A stretch of DNA of 64,000 nt. It comes from Rostrohypoxylon terebratum (taxonomy: Eukaryota; Ascomycota; Sordariomycetes; Xylariales; Hypoxylaceae). Location: the NCBI GenBank assembly GCA_022497145.1, contig MU385887.1, positions 1-64,000 of the forward strand, written 5' to 3'. The notes beneath the pieces were generated by a model that saw nothing but the letters and a program-made list of their open reading frames with translations, searched no databases and was not told the origin of the DNA. Shown in pieces: positions 23,397-34,958 of this stretch; positions within the stretch are counted from its first letter, which is position 1; each line of letters opens with the position of its first letter. The position numbers and the translations under genes were made by a program.

Positions 23397-26300
23397 GGTA
23401 TATATTAAGTTGATGTATAATTAGATGAGAGCCGAAGCTCGCAAGTGTAAGTTGAATGAGTCCCCGCGCGTTGGGAGAAAAAAATGAGAATGTTCGACCA
23501 GTCTCAACGATGGTGAGAAATTGACGCGTATAGAAAGTTTAGTTCCCGTTGAAAAAAAAAGGAACAAACCCCGAAGCCACGGTAGTTAGAGACTACTAGG
23601 TAGACCGTAGTATAGACTACCTAGTACCTATAGACTGTGTGAGACCCAGTACTAGTCTACTAGATAGGCGCGATGAGACTATGAGTAATGGTTCAAGGTT
23701 GGTACTTGGTAGGGCAGGCCCTACGCCGTCTCGTAGGTTCGCGGGTTCGGCCAAGTCGGTCAATCACTAGGGTGAATGTTCGGCCAAAACAAGCAAAACA
23801 AGCAAAACAGGCGGCCCAATGGCGGCCTTACAAGTGCTGCGCAGCGCACGTGAATTATGCCGAAGATATGTTGATGAGTGTTTTCGCAGATCTCTTGATC
23901 ACATTCTGGTCATGTTCTCGTATGGAACAGAGGAGTTGACGTTGAAAAACTAGGGTTAGCTGATTTATCAGATTGATTCAGCCTCATCAGAAATGTTGGA
24001 GGCGGAACTGTTGCCGGGAGGCGCCCAGTAATACCCAGGGCTAGCAAATGCAGGAGAGGTTGCAGTTATGATCCTATGGAAATTCTGGTCAAGTCTGCAG
24101 GTGGTCAATTATTGTTGGCTGGGCTGCTGGGCTGGTAAAGTTCGAGGGCACCAATTGGCACCGAAGGTCCAATGGTCCAATCATCGATGGCAATAATCGC
24201 CCTAATGGGGTTAAATATGGGGCACTCTTGCTAAGCCCGAACCACCTAGTACCCTGACCCTACCGGGCCTACCCTATGCCCAGGTGTCTACCCTGGTCGT
24301 TTTTTTTAATTGGAGCCCTCAATTGGTTGGTTGCCGATTCCCTCTTAAGATTGTACCCGTTTCCACTAATCTGTTATCGTAAAATCTTTCCAAGCGCGAT
24401 ACTACTATCGTACTCGCTGCAAAGATAGCTCCAGCTGAGGTAAGTGCGGTTAGTGCACTAACATCAATACTTCCTATGGGTCCCTCCGGATACTTCTCCA
24501 CATGAGAACACATTTACCACATTTACACATGTATTGCGCCACATGCTAATGAACAGAAGGACCAATTGAGGGAAAGGGGGTTTATCGATAGTTACTGCTC
24601 AGCAGGTACGAAGTTCAGAAAAGGGTTTAGCTCACCCGCAGTGGTTAAGGATTTAGTCGGAGACCTCTCGGTGAACGCGATCCCAATTCTCTAAACTTGT
24701 CTTGAGAGAAACAATCAACGCGAACCTTAAGACCTTTTGCATGAAACTCCAACGGAACAGCCGTCTTGATCAGCCTCAATATCGAGGCTATCGAGGCTAT
24801 CATTACGCATGGTGACATCAAGGACGTCATCTAGTGAGTTATGTATCTGCTGAATACTAGATCTCAATCAGTCTCAATCAGTCTCAATCACAATCTCAAT
24901 CATACAATATTATACCATTTCTATGAATAGCTACCCAGCTATTACCTAGCAGCTAGCTACGCTCAAAAAGACGTTGATGCTCTTTTTTAACTGGTCCGAT
25001 TCTGACATCCCGATTATACGGCCACTAGTAGTAGTATTATTCCCCGGCTGCGAATGCAATGTTACAATCGTCGCGATTCACCCTAACCTCCGAAGTTGGA
25101 TGCCGCATTACCCGAGAAAGAAATGGGTAAACCTTTAGCTGAAGGGAATATCTAGCAGTTGATCTACCTACGTCACGGACGATTTCTTGTTCACGCCGAT
25201 CATTCTGAGCCTTGCCCTAACTGTCTTGGGAGGTAATAATCGACTGTTGCTGGTCGCGTCTCTGTCGGCCTTGAAACATTATGTAGCATCCTCTAAGCGC
25301 CGGACATGCGTGGAAACACTTCACACCTTGAGACCTATCGTGACTCCGGATGTAACTGACGCATCCGATTGTTCTAATCAACCAGGATCTAATCATGGTA
25401 ACGAACTTCGGGGAATTTCTGAGTTGTCAATCAGCAAGCAGCCATGATAACGTAGTTCATGCACAGGTCCAATGATCGGGGAATCCCTTCGCCTCTCCGG
25501 GCTTGAGCTAGAACGTTCCATATCCCATCGTTGAAGAGGCATCCGATAGACCTTTGTGGTAGCGATGAGCGTGATGTTGCTTCTGTTTCCTGGTACTGCC
25601 TCTGCCTCTTCAGTTGATAAGCTGCGATTGTCTTGCCACAATCATAAGTCATTGAGAATTCCCAACATCAATAATCACCACTTGCGCCTCCTTACCTCTG
25701 ACAACATTATCTCCGTGAGGGCTTAACCTAGGTCCTAGGTCTGGCCATGCAGAGTCCATCCCTGAGCCTGGCTCTCTCACTGCAGGTGCTATGATCCAGT
25801 TGTCATGTCCGTGAAGACACTTTCTTTTTCTCAACCCACCATAGACAACGAATGTGTCAAACAATTTGCTTTCCATCGAGCATGTGCCTATAACGGATAA
25901 TCTCGAAGATGGATATGACTACTTACCTACTAGGTATCATTGCAGGATCCGAATCATGATAAAGAATAGGTAGTCGGGATCTTGGCCACCTTACTTCCAC
26001 CTACGGTTTTGGGTCTAGACTAAAGTCTCGTTGGTATCCGGATATCAGGTACTTTGTTAATACTCTATAGCTGTAGAGTATCAAGGGGTCTTTCAAATCG
26101 GAAGAACGAGGCGAGAGGTATCAACGAAAACCAATGTATGTGGACTCGATTATTTCCTAGACCGCTGCGAAGCCTGTCCCGATCCGCATGTTTGGCCAAT
26201 GTATCTATTTGCGAAAGCAAGATCCCTTCCCCCCCCCAAAGCGTGCTTTGGTTCACGACATACCTCATGATATGAGCTGGCAAGGCTGGTTCCCTAACCA

Positions 26301-29300
26301 TGAAGATATATTCGCATCCTATCCGTTCATGATTTTCAATTTTCGTATTGTGCGACCGAATACCCGTACCAAGGTGGCGTGCCACGACTTTCTCCAAGTA
26401 CCTACTTCTGCTACTCAGCTCCATATGGCTCGATTTCAAGATCTAATGCTAGGGACTCTAGATCGCAAACAGACGTGCAGCAAACCCATATGTAGCGCTG
26501 CAAGCCTCGTCTATGTTGTTTAACCGGGACCATACCAATGAGCAGCTAGCCATGGAAATAACTAAACTCCCAACCCAATGTGTCGGTTTACGTGGAAGCA
26601 CTAGCCAATATCGCTTAGCTAATTACCATTCTTCGGGGGTATCTATTAGTTGGCAGGTGCATTGGTGTTCTAGGAATCATCCCAGAGCCTTGTCTTGAGC
26701 ATTTGATGAAAAACCACTTACGAACCTGGATTGAAAAAGAAATGTGTACTGGAGTAGATTTTGAAGTTAACCGGTAGCATAACTAGATCGACCAGACAGT
26801 CTCGATCACAATGTGTTGCGCTCTTGGTTGTGTGAGGAGTCTTGTCAATCAGCAATCAGCAATGAGAGCTAATTCAATCCTCGGTGCAATAGCTAACCAT
26901 GCAATGATACACGTACCTTCGTAGGTTCATTGAGATTGTGAGGCGACTAAGTATCATGAAGATGCCAACTTTTGAGAGAATGAGATAGTGCGGCACGATG
27001 TGCTGTATGTTGCTGACCGCCCAGGACTCAGGTAAGGATCTTGAACACTTGGCCGAGAACAGCGTGAGATGTTACACGATGTCACCAAGCAGCTAGCCGC
27101 TATATTCCTCGTCGTACAACAAATTTAATCATGAACAAGCCCTTAGAGTAAGTCGGATTATGTTTCAGAAACATGCGTGCCACATCACTCCCAGAATTGA
27201 CACACGATTACCTAGGTAAGATAGTAGGAATCGTAGTCGACTCGACTCGAATTGCACTCTCATTTATCTTAGGTAAATCCACACAACGCGTTTTCATTAT
27301 ACCCCTTAGGAGAAGAATCAAAACTTACGAGTATGAACCCTTCCTTAGCTACCTGCCTAGCTAGGTACCTAGGTCCTAGATAGACACGCAGATGCGGAGC
27401 CCTAGTACGTGTAACTATATCGGAGGCGGCACGTTGCCGGCGAACCTCAGTTACACGGACAAGGCGTATTCCCAAGTTATCATTGTATACACGGCAGAAT
27501 GTCAGTGCGTATTATCAATTATTTGAGACCAAGCGGAGGGAGTCGATGCGAAAGTTATAGGCTCTTGACCTCGATCGAGGTTCTACAGCCAAGGAAACTT
27601 CTCGATTCTAGTATATGCGGGTTGATTAAGGAATCTGAGCCACTATCACAAAGACAACTGATTGACATTATAGAACTTACGATTCAATTTCCTATCTGAG
27701 GATGTAGGTTGCAGTATATGAGGTTCTGATATTGATATATTGATTCAACATCGTGACGTTGTAACGTCGTGTGAGAGGACCTGGACCAGCTACCGTACCG
27801 GTCATCGGTACGTACTTGTTTCAACGGATGTTCGTTGTAACCGGCATATTTACCTGATGCAGGTAGGGCGACCTGTCATATATCACAATTTAGGCAGCGA
27901 TCTCCAAGGGATGGGGGCATAACCCATGGTTTGGTAACATCGGACATAGCCATTCTGCCATTATGGACAGGGTGAGAGGGCTAGAACCGTCTACCTGGAT
28001 TTTGACGATCACCCGACTGCCGTAAACGTCAAAATCAACGTAGAGACTGGAATTATTCCATCGATATCGTGGATGCAATCGGCCGGACAACTCCCACGCT
28101 AGAAACCTGTTGTGTAGGTCTCGTCAGCCGTATCGCCCGTATTGAATGGGAATCTTCAGCACCTAGTAGGAGTCACATAAGTCACAATGGATAAGTCACA
28201 TATAGAATGCACGTACCCCTCAGCACGCGAATTGCTTACCTAGTTCTGTAGTTCTGTACCTACAAGTTGATGTAGATAATGTCGCGAGTTTCATAATGGG
28301 TACGGCCGCAAGCTTTAAATGCCACCAAAGGATTTCCCTCGGTTTGTGCACCAGAATAATAAATGTCAAACTGTTAATGGTGATTGTTGGATCTGCGATG
28401 AATTTCGGTCGCTTCGTATGGGAAAGTATGCGAGGATTTTTAGTAGTACGTTGTAGGTAAGAATGGGTAAAGACCCCCAACCCAAGCTTAAGCCAAACTA
28501 TTTGACTACCTGCAACAAGCCACGGGCACGGACACGGGCGTCATGGTCGTGTAGATCTTATGACTTATGTATTAAATGATCGGTTTCTTTTCAACTGGCA
28601 TTTTTGATTCTTCAGTCCCTTAATTCCACATCCGTCATAAATATAAAGTATAAAAGAAAAATGATAAGTACCTAAGTAAAGTTAAATTTATTCAGCTAAG
28701 CCAGTACATAATTCTTTAAGTTGGTATGAGCATGTATATTTGAATCTAGATTTCATGGAATACATGCCTTAGGAAAAGAATATACACCAACCAATTGTGG
28801 AAAATTATGGCATGGAAAAGTACCTCTCTGTAAACAGCTCAAGGTACACCCGTCGAAACGCTTAAAAACCATCATGGATGCCAGGGGATTTCTTACTTCT
28901 TCGCTCCTTCCGACGGCAAGTACAAGCGTAACCAGCCAATACGATCGATGGAAACAAATGCTCCGCAAATGTACGTAAGCCTACCTCTTTACCAGAGCTC
29001 CCTACCAGCTCCCTACCTCCTTCCAGGGCTAGGGGCTCCGGACGATAACCCCCTGTTTACTGGATCCCCAAAATCTTATTTTACGGGTTCCCGATCTCTG
29101 GACCCCGGACACCAATCTGAGCATCATGGAAACAAATGCGTGCAATTCTTTCCAATTCACTTTTTTTCCCACACACCACAACAATGAGCAGCAGACCGAC
29201 GGGAACGGCCAGCACAATGGCTCCATCTCAACTATTTCAGTCGGAATTAGATTTCAATCTATTCAACGATGGTCTTTGTCAATTATTGAACCCTCAATTT

Positions 29301-30421
29301 CTATCCTTGTTTGCTCCATTGGGTCCATCTCGCCCAAAGACTAGGTCCAGGGTAACATATCTGGATCCCAAAAAATTCCATCCCTGGCCATCGTGAGATG
29401 CCCCTCCCTATAAACAGGTGGATATTCTTTTTTTCACGGCTCCGGTCTCGTTCTTGGTCGAGATTCCTAGGTTGACACAGTACATACTGCACACACGTCC
29501 GTCTTCTAGAGAGTCTCACCTTCTATCGTGCCCAGCGTTGATCCGCCTTCGCGGTCTCCACTTTCACGCACATATACAACAATACAACAATACAACGATA
29601 CCGGTACAACAACTCATGTCGCTCTCAAGTTGAGTTACGGTCCAATTACTTTCTTGCAGAACGCCACATCAGGTTCTTTCCAGTTTCAGGGCTACACCTG
29701 CCATAACGTGGAAATTGGAAATCTCCTGTCTTCTACATCTAACAGCCCTGATGTCAAGGAGGCCTACTCGGTATCGGATATCTCACTTTCATCTACACCC
29801 ACTCAGTGCCGTATTGTCGAGCCACTCCATACATTAGCGCACCACCCTAACCTAGGGTAAAACACCTTGATCTGGAGCTGCTTTGCCCTTTACAGAAAGG
29901 CCGGTCTACCTCTAGTTCGACTCTAGAAGTCAATACCCTAGCTAGACCCTTCCTATCCTACCAGGGATAAGTGGGCTAAGCCTTGCTGTACGTATTATAC
30001 ATCGGCCGAAGCGATCAGGTGTGAGAAATCTGATTTATTTCCAGCCGTGCTGGCCCAGAATCTGATCTCGGAGCCCAGACTTCTTTTCCTTCACAGGCAT
30101 CGCCCCATGTTTGCCTCGCTAGCGTCGATCTAGGCGCACATGGTCTTCCCAAGCTTGGGAATGAGGGCATGAACACGATCAAGCTATCAAAGACGTCAAG
30201 TGTCTATCGACTAGCTATATTTTGCCGGAGCTGTGCCAGATCCACAGACTTTCAGTTTCCTGGTTAGTAGACTATTTTAGAAACTTGTTTATTACCCTGA
30301 CTCGCAGATATTCTTGCCAGCCATCCTCGTCCAATCTAACTGATACGGAGCTACAGCTGCAAGGAACGGCTATAATCGACGATTCGGCACATCTCTCCAC
30401 TTCTCTTCCTCCCACACAATT
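23397..30421. other. Gene-poor 7-kb region
   Basis: No gene is supported across 7 kb. Many open frames of 60-125 codons occur on both strands, but none shows a domain, a signal peptide with splice partners, or agreement with neighbouring frames. Seen directly: a 9-bp repeat (caagcaaaa type, about 23785-23812), a 10-bp repeat (tctcaatcag, 24862-24903), CCTAGG clusters at 25727-25742 and 27349-27380, and the 14-mer ATGGAAACAAATGC occurring twice (28948 and 29126). A decayed transposon or RIP-mutated duplication is possible, but I cannot align any protein to it. Confidence 0.45.
24862..24903. repeat. 10-bp tandem repeat (tctcaatcag)
   Basis: Three direct units of tctcaatcag/c, followed after two bases by a fourth partial unit. 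Noncoding. Confidence 0.7.
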
Positions 30422-32509
30422 ATGTCGACGAGCAATATTCTCGTCTACGTCGTACGCCACGACTTGCGTGTCTCTGACAATCCTATCCTCCACCATCTCG
30501 CATCTACCTCCGATCATGGATTCACACATGTCCTGCCTCTCTTCGTCTTACTCCCGCACCAGATTGAGGTTTCGGGTTTCCTAAGGGAAGGTGCCAAATC
30601 GCCTTTTCCCGAAGCCAAAAGCCGCGTTGGACGCTACTGGAGATGCGGGCCGCATCGTGCTAGGTTTATCGCCCAATCGGTTTGGAATTTGAAAGGGAAT
30701 CTTGAGAAGTTAGGCAACGACTTGACGATTAGAATAGGGCCTTATGACGAGGTGCTAAAGACTCTGATCGACGGTCTGCGACAGCACGATCTCAATGTGG
30801 GAGCATTGTGGACAATAGGGGAAGAAGGCACTGAGGAGAAACGAGATGAATTGGCTATGTCAGAGACATGTTCTAAGCTAAACGTCGAATTTCGAGCATG
30901 GGTTGATGAAAAATACTTCATTGATGAGTAAGTTACAACCATTGTTTGGCGGATGATTTCACCAGATACTTACAAATCTAGTCGAAACTTGAAAATCGAC
31001 GTGTCTCAAGATCTCCCGGATGTATTCACGACTTATAGGAAAATGATGGAACCCTTGCGAGAGAAACCGAGCGCAGTTCTACCTACTCCGCCAAAAGATG
31101 CCCTACCCAAACCTGTTGCGAAATCCCAAATTGGGGAACAGGGATCACCCTTTGAAATTCCATCGACGTACGATCAGATTGAGCAATCGCTCCTTCGTCC
31201 CGTTAACGAGGTCCTATCTGGAGCCCCACCATTCCCAGAAGGAGCTAAGTCAGCGCACCCTTTCAAAGGGGGCGAGGATAGCGCCCATGAGAGATTGGAG
31301 CATCTGATCAAGTCAGGAAGCGCTTACTTGTACAAAGATTCACGAAACGGGCTACTAGGAAGCGACTTCAGCACGAAGTTGTCGGCTTACCTCGCACAAG
31401 GATGTATCACTGCCCGTCAGGTACATGACAGGCTTATGGCATACGAAGATGGAAAAGATAAATCCTTAGCTGAAGTCCAGGGGTTTGGGGAAGGAGAAAA
31501 TGAGGGAACGAAGGCTATACGTTTTGAGTTGCTGTGGCGCGATTATATGAGGCTCTGTAATAGGAAATTTAAGGAGAAGCTCTTCTTACGTTCTGGATTC
31601 CGAGACGACCACGCTAAGTGGAAATCGGTGAAGAAACAAGAGGTGGAGGGTCAAGAGCAGTCAGCGGACGAGGTCGCTGAAACAATACAGAGAGTCTTCA
31701 ACGGCACTACCGGGATGGGACTGATAGATGCATCCCAGAGGGAATTGTTGCACACAGGATATACGTCGAATCGTGCTCGTCAGAACGTCGCAAGTTTTCT
31801 TGCGAAGCACTTGAATATCGATTGGCGCTATGGCGCTGAATGGTATGAGATGTTGCTAGTTGATTACGACGTGTCATCTAATTGGGCGAATTGGCAATAT
31901 GTATCGGGAGTGGGAAACGATCCTCGAGGGGAAGCACGCATTTTCAATCCGGTGAAGCAGGCTTTTGATTATGACAAAGATGGAGAATACGTGCGCTGCT
32001 GGGTACCAGAAGTGCAGAAATTGGAGAAGTTGGAAAACGTCTTTCAGGCCTGGACAACAGCGAAAGAAGATTGGGATCGTCTCGGCCTAGCGGGTCTCGC
32101 AATGGCGGAAAATCCGACAAAGAAAATCGAATTTTCCGTCGAAGGAAAACCTAAGGCCTCTAGGCGACCTTTTGTCCGCCGACGAGGTCCTGGACGAGGA
32201 GGTAATAGTCGAACGTCACAAACGCCCACGACAACGCAACCGCCAACTGGCCCCAGTAACCCCAATAGGCAAAACGAAAACGAAAGACCAACTAACAGGC
32301 AACGCAACAGTCAAGGCACTCAACAAACTACAGCCGATAATCCTCGTGGGGGATTCCGTGGAGGGCGAGGTCACGGCAGAGGGTATCAAACCCGTGGCTA
32401 CCGTAGCTCCAGAGGGGGAGGTTATCGAGGAGGCCGCGGCCCGTCGACAAACTTCAGTCAACCACCGGCGCCAATGCAAACTTTGGCTCCAACCGAACAA
32501 GCGCAATAG
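30422..32509 (+). CDS. DASH-type cryptochrome
   Basis: Two exons, 30422-30927 and 30982-32509 (54-nt intron, GTAAGT...TAG), giving 677 aa. Photolyase-related flavoprotein. DASH members bind FAD and usually a folate antenna, repair dimers in single-stranded DNA in vitro, and in fungi influence light-dependent pigment and secondary metabolism. The N-terminal photolyase domain starts at VYVVRHDLRVSDNPIL. The FAD-binding half contains ELLWRDYMRLCNRKF, TTGMGLIDASQRELLHTGYTSNRARQNVASFL, and the DASH hallmark DWRYGAEWYEMLLVDYDVSSNWANWQYVSGVGNDPR. After about residue 560 comes a long extension that is first Thr/Pro/Asn-rich and then an RGG box (GFRGGRGHGRG, RGGGYRGGRG), which suggests RNA or single-strand binding. 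It is convergent with the thioesterase and 2.4 kb upstream of carRA. Confidence 0.95.
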
Positions 32510-33107
32510 GATTCGCTTTGTCGTGTCCCGAGCCACCGACACCCTGATCCGCTACTCATGTTACTGGGGCATGCAGCGTTTGCTGGGTGTCACATGAACA
32601 CCGACGATTACCTTCACTCATCACTATACGCCAGCGGAGAATCCACATTATCATGGCCAGATTTCCAACCACCATGGCCTATGGAACCCGGTCCGCGATC
32701 ACATTCCCGCTAAATATGCAGAAAACCGTTGATGAGTAATGATTGTCGTGTGCCGAGTACCTATACCTGGAATTATCTCCAACTATATCGTTCCGCTTGC
32801 CACTTAGTCTCTGCTCTGGTATCATGATAGGATAAATAGCTCGATGACCTACAACAATGGCGTCAGTCATTAATGATACATTGCGCATCAAAAACACTCG
32901 TAAGCTATAGTTCACTTATATAGATAGACAATGAGAACATAGCTTGCTGCTTTACGCGTTGTTTGGTATGTCGTATTTTATTCCGCCGTTGATGTCAAAA
33001 CGCCTGTCTATGCTAGTTACTGCGCTTTGTCTCACATGTACCCATCCTCATCTTGGATGTATAAGAATATCAATGACTTTGTTTCTTTTTTTTATAAATC
33101 CCAAATA
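32510..33107. other. Convergent intergenic region
   Basis: Lies between the cryptochrome and thioesterase stop codons. AT-rich; no gene seen. Confidence 0.5.
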
Positions 33108-34106
33108 CTAGAAACCCTCCACAAGCGGCTTCAGCTTAACGCCCTTGGGCACAACGAACAAGGCCTTAGCCTCGACGCACGTGTTGCCGTCCATGGTCTC
33201 CAAGGTGCCCTCGACCCAGAGCTTGCGGTCGCGCTTCTCCGGGCTGTCGCGCTCGTCGTCCATGGGGCGCGCGCGGATCACGTAGAAGCCCGAGGTCAGC
33301 GTCGGCTGGCGGTACTGTAGTTCTAGGCGCGCGGTGACGCCCGTGCGTGCTGGGAACCGCAGGATCGCGCACCGGCCTAGGGACTCGTCGAGGAGCGTGG
33401 CGAGGGCTCCTCCGTGTACTACGCCGGGCCAGCCGCCGGTTCCCGAGCCGAAGTAGAGGACTGATATTATTTCGCCGGTGGCGGCGTTGTGGAAGATGCG
33501 TTGGAAGGGCAGGCCGCGGGACCCGGAGAGGGGGCCGGAGGTTATGCGGGATTGGACTAGGGTTTTGGATGGGGTCGGATCCGTGGTGGTGGTGGTGGTG
33601 GAGGGGGACGGGGTCGAGAAGCCGGAGTATGCGTCCCAGGACGTGTAGTTAGGGTCTTGGGAGAGGGAGCGCACGAGCGGGAGGGAGGAGCCCGAGGCGC
33701 GGATCTGCTCGGTTAGGAGGGCGTCTTCGGTGGAGCCTTGGGGTGGTGGGGGCGGCGGGGAGAGGGTGAAGCGGAGGGCGGTGCCGAGGGCGAAGCCTAA
33801 GAGGAGCCAGATGATTCGGCGGAAGCGCTTTTTGGGACGCGGGGAGGTGCTGGATTGGAATTTGGATTGGGAGCGGGAGCGCGAGGGGGCGATGATGGCG
33901 TCGGGGGTGCGGGGGGAGGATTGGTCGGACCAGAGATGACGGGAGTTGGTGAAGGCTCTAAACTGCGACCTGAGCGGCAATGGCGTTGTAGAGACGCGGG
34001 ATATTCGTGTCGCGGGGTCGAGGTTTAATCGGAAGGACCTTGAGGGAATCGCGAATGGAGCTGATCGCAGGCACGCCTGCGCGGCTCGGGGAACGCCGAC
34101 CATCAT
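33108..34106 (-). CDS. Mitochondrial-type hotdog (4HBT/THEM4-like) thioesterase
   Basis: Single exon, 332 aa from ATG 34106 (34103 is equally possible). The longer open frame begins with GTG and is not used. The N-terminus is Arg/Ser-rich without acidic residues (VPRAAQACLRSAPF...RSFRLNL), as expected for a mitochondrial targeting sequence. A membrane segment WLLLGFALGTALRFTL follows RPKKRFRRI near residue 105. The C-terminal hotdog domain shows GTGGWPGVVHGGALATLLDE, with the HGG turn and catalytic-type acid on the central helix, then the strand ARLELQYRQPT. The family hydrolyses acyl-CoA thioesters; the chain length cannot be read. The coding DNA is strongly GC-rich with TCC/GGT runs encoding poly-Thr and poly-Pro. 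It is divergent from carRA, sharing 850 bp of upstream DNA. Confidence 0.88.
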   Translation of the reverse strand: MMVGVPRAAQACLRSAPFAIPSRSFRLNLDPATRISRVSTTPLPLRSQFRAFTNSRHLWSDQSSPRTPDAIIAPSRSRSQSKFQSSTSPRPKKRFRRIIWLLLGFALGTALRFTLSPPPPPPQGSTEDALLTEQIRASGSSLPLVRSLSQDPNYTSWDAYSGFSTPSPSTTTTTTDPTPSKTLVQSRITSGPLSGSRGLPFQRIFHNAATGEIISVLYFGSGTGGWPGVVHGGALATLLDESLGRCAILRFPARTGVTARLELQYRQPTLTSGFYVIRARPMDDERDSPEKRDRKLWVEGTLETMDGNTCVEAKALFVVPKGVKLKPLVEGF

Positions 34107-34958
34107 TTTTTTGGGATTTCCTCCTCTCTCTGTCCTTCCCGCACAACAAAGAACCTCGAACTCAAATGGAGTCACGTTTACAGTTTCCGGGGTTTGAGGC
34201 TCTTTGGGTTGGGAAGTTGGGAAGTGAGACAGATCTTGGTACTAGGTAGGTACTAAGTTGGCAGAATGTAACCGTGACTTCCCACGATCCATCCCGACAA
34301 AATGGATGGATCGCGCCTGATTGGTCAAAATTCACAATGCACCGATACGCGAATTATGTGACGATCTTGCATAATCTAGCGCCAACTCAATTCCGGAAGC
34401 AGTATTCCTCGACTAACGGGTCTGGCGTTCGTTAGCGGCTTCTCAGGTCCACTCGGCCCACTCGGTCCACTCAGGATTCCCCTTTTTATCCTTTTTATGG
34501 ATTCCCCCTGCATCCTTTGATCTATAAGTCTTACTTTCTTCAGCCAGCTTACTGTTTTCGCCGGTCTGTCACATCTCACTCAATCTTAGATTCCAGGAGG
34601 CGTGTCTATGATCTCATGACGTAGACGTTTTGTCGGAAACGACGAATCATCATGGCCGGACCGCCACGTCTTCTCAGCTGCAGGGTAGAGCCTTGTGCTA
34701 CACCTGGTGTCGTGGTCGATGAAATGACCGAAGTCCGAAGGTAATATGGATAGCCACAGCTTTACTTACGTTGGTCTCGTTTCCGAGCCTTAATGTTGAG
34801 CCGTTGGGTTTGTTTTTCTGAGTTTCCTGGTTTCTTGGTCCCATATAGCGAACCTTAATTGCTCGGCATCTTCCCAAGATTGTGCTGGTTACTTGTTCCT
34901 TGAGATGAATGCGTCTAATCCATGAAACTTAACGAGCTAGCCAGGCCTGATATCCGCC
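34107..34958. promoter_or_regulatory. Shared divergent promoter, thioesterase and carRA
   Basis: 852 bp between two divergent starts. It holds a perfect 10-bp inverted repeat with GATC cores (listed separately) and no coding frame. The region 34750-34960 contains pyrimidine-rich leader sequence before the carRA ATG. Confidence 0.6.
34285..34313. promoter_or_regulatory. Inverted repeat CGATCCATCC-N9-GGATGGATCG
   Basis: Perfect 10-bp arms (34285-34294 and 34304-34313) separated by 9 nt, each with one GATC. It lies 179 bp upstream of the thioesterase ATG and 646 bp upstream of the carRA ATG. White-collar photoreceptor complexes bind paired GATC elements in light-induced fungal promoters, so this is a candidate light-response site. 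The role is inferred. Confidence 0.5.

Noticed and set aside
24625..24700. GTGGTTAAGG resembling a tRNA-Ser A box
   Set aside because: No B box and no cloverleaf follows.
25649..26439. Minus-strand frames (FVVYGG, WGGEGILL) resembling kelch or other domains
   Set aside because: Matches are too short, the frames do not splice together, and no repeat pattern is present.
29126..29860. Successive plus-strand frames that could be exons of a small secreted protein
   Set aside because: No signal peptide, no consistent donor/acceptor pairs with kept phase, and no recognisable domain.
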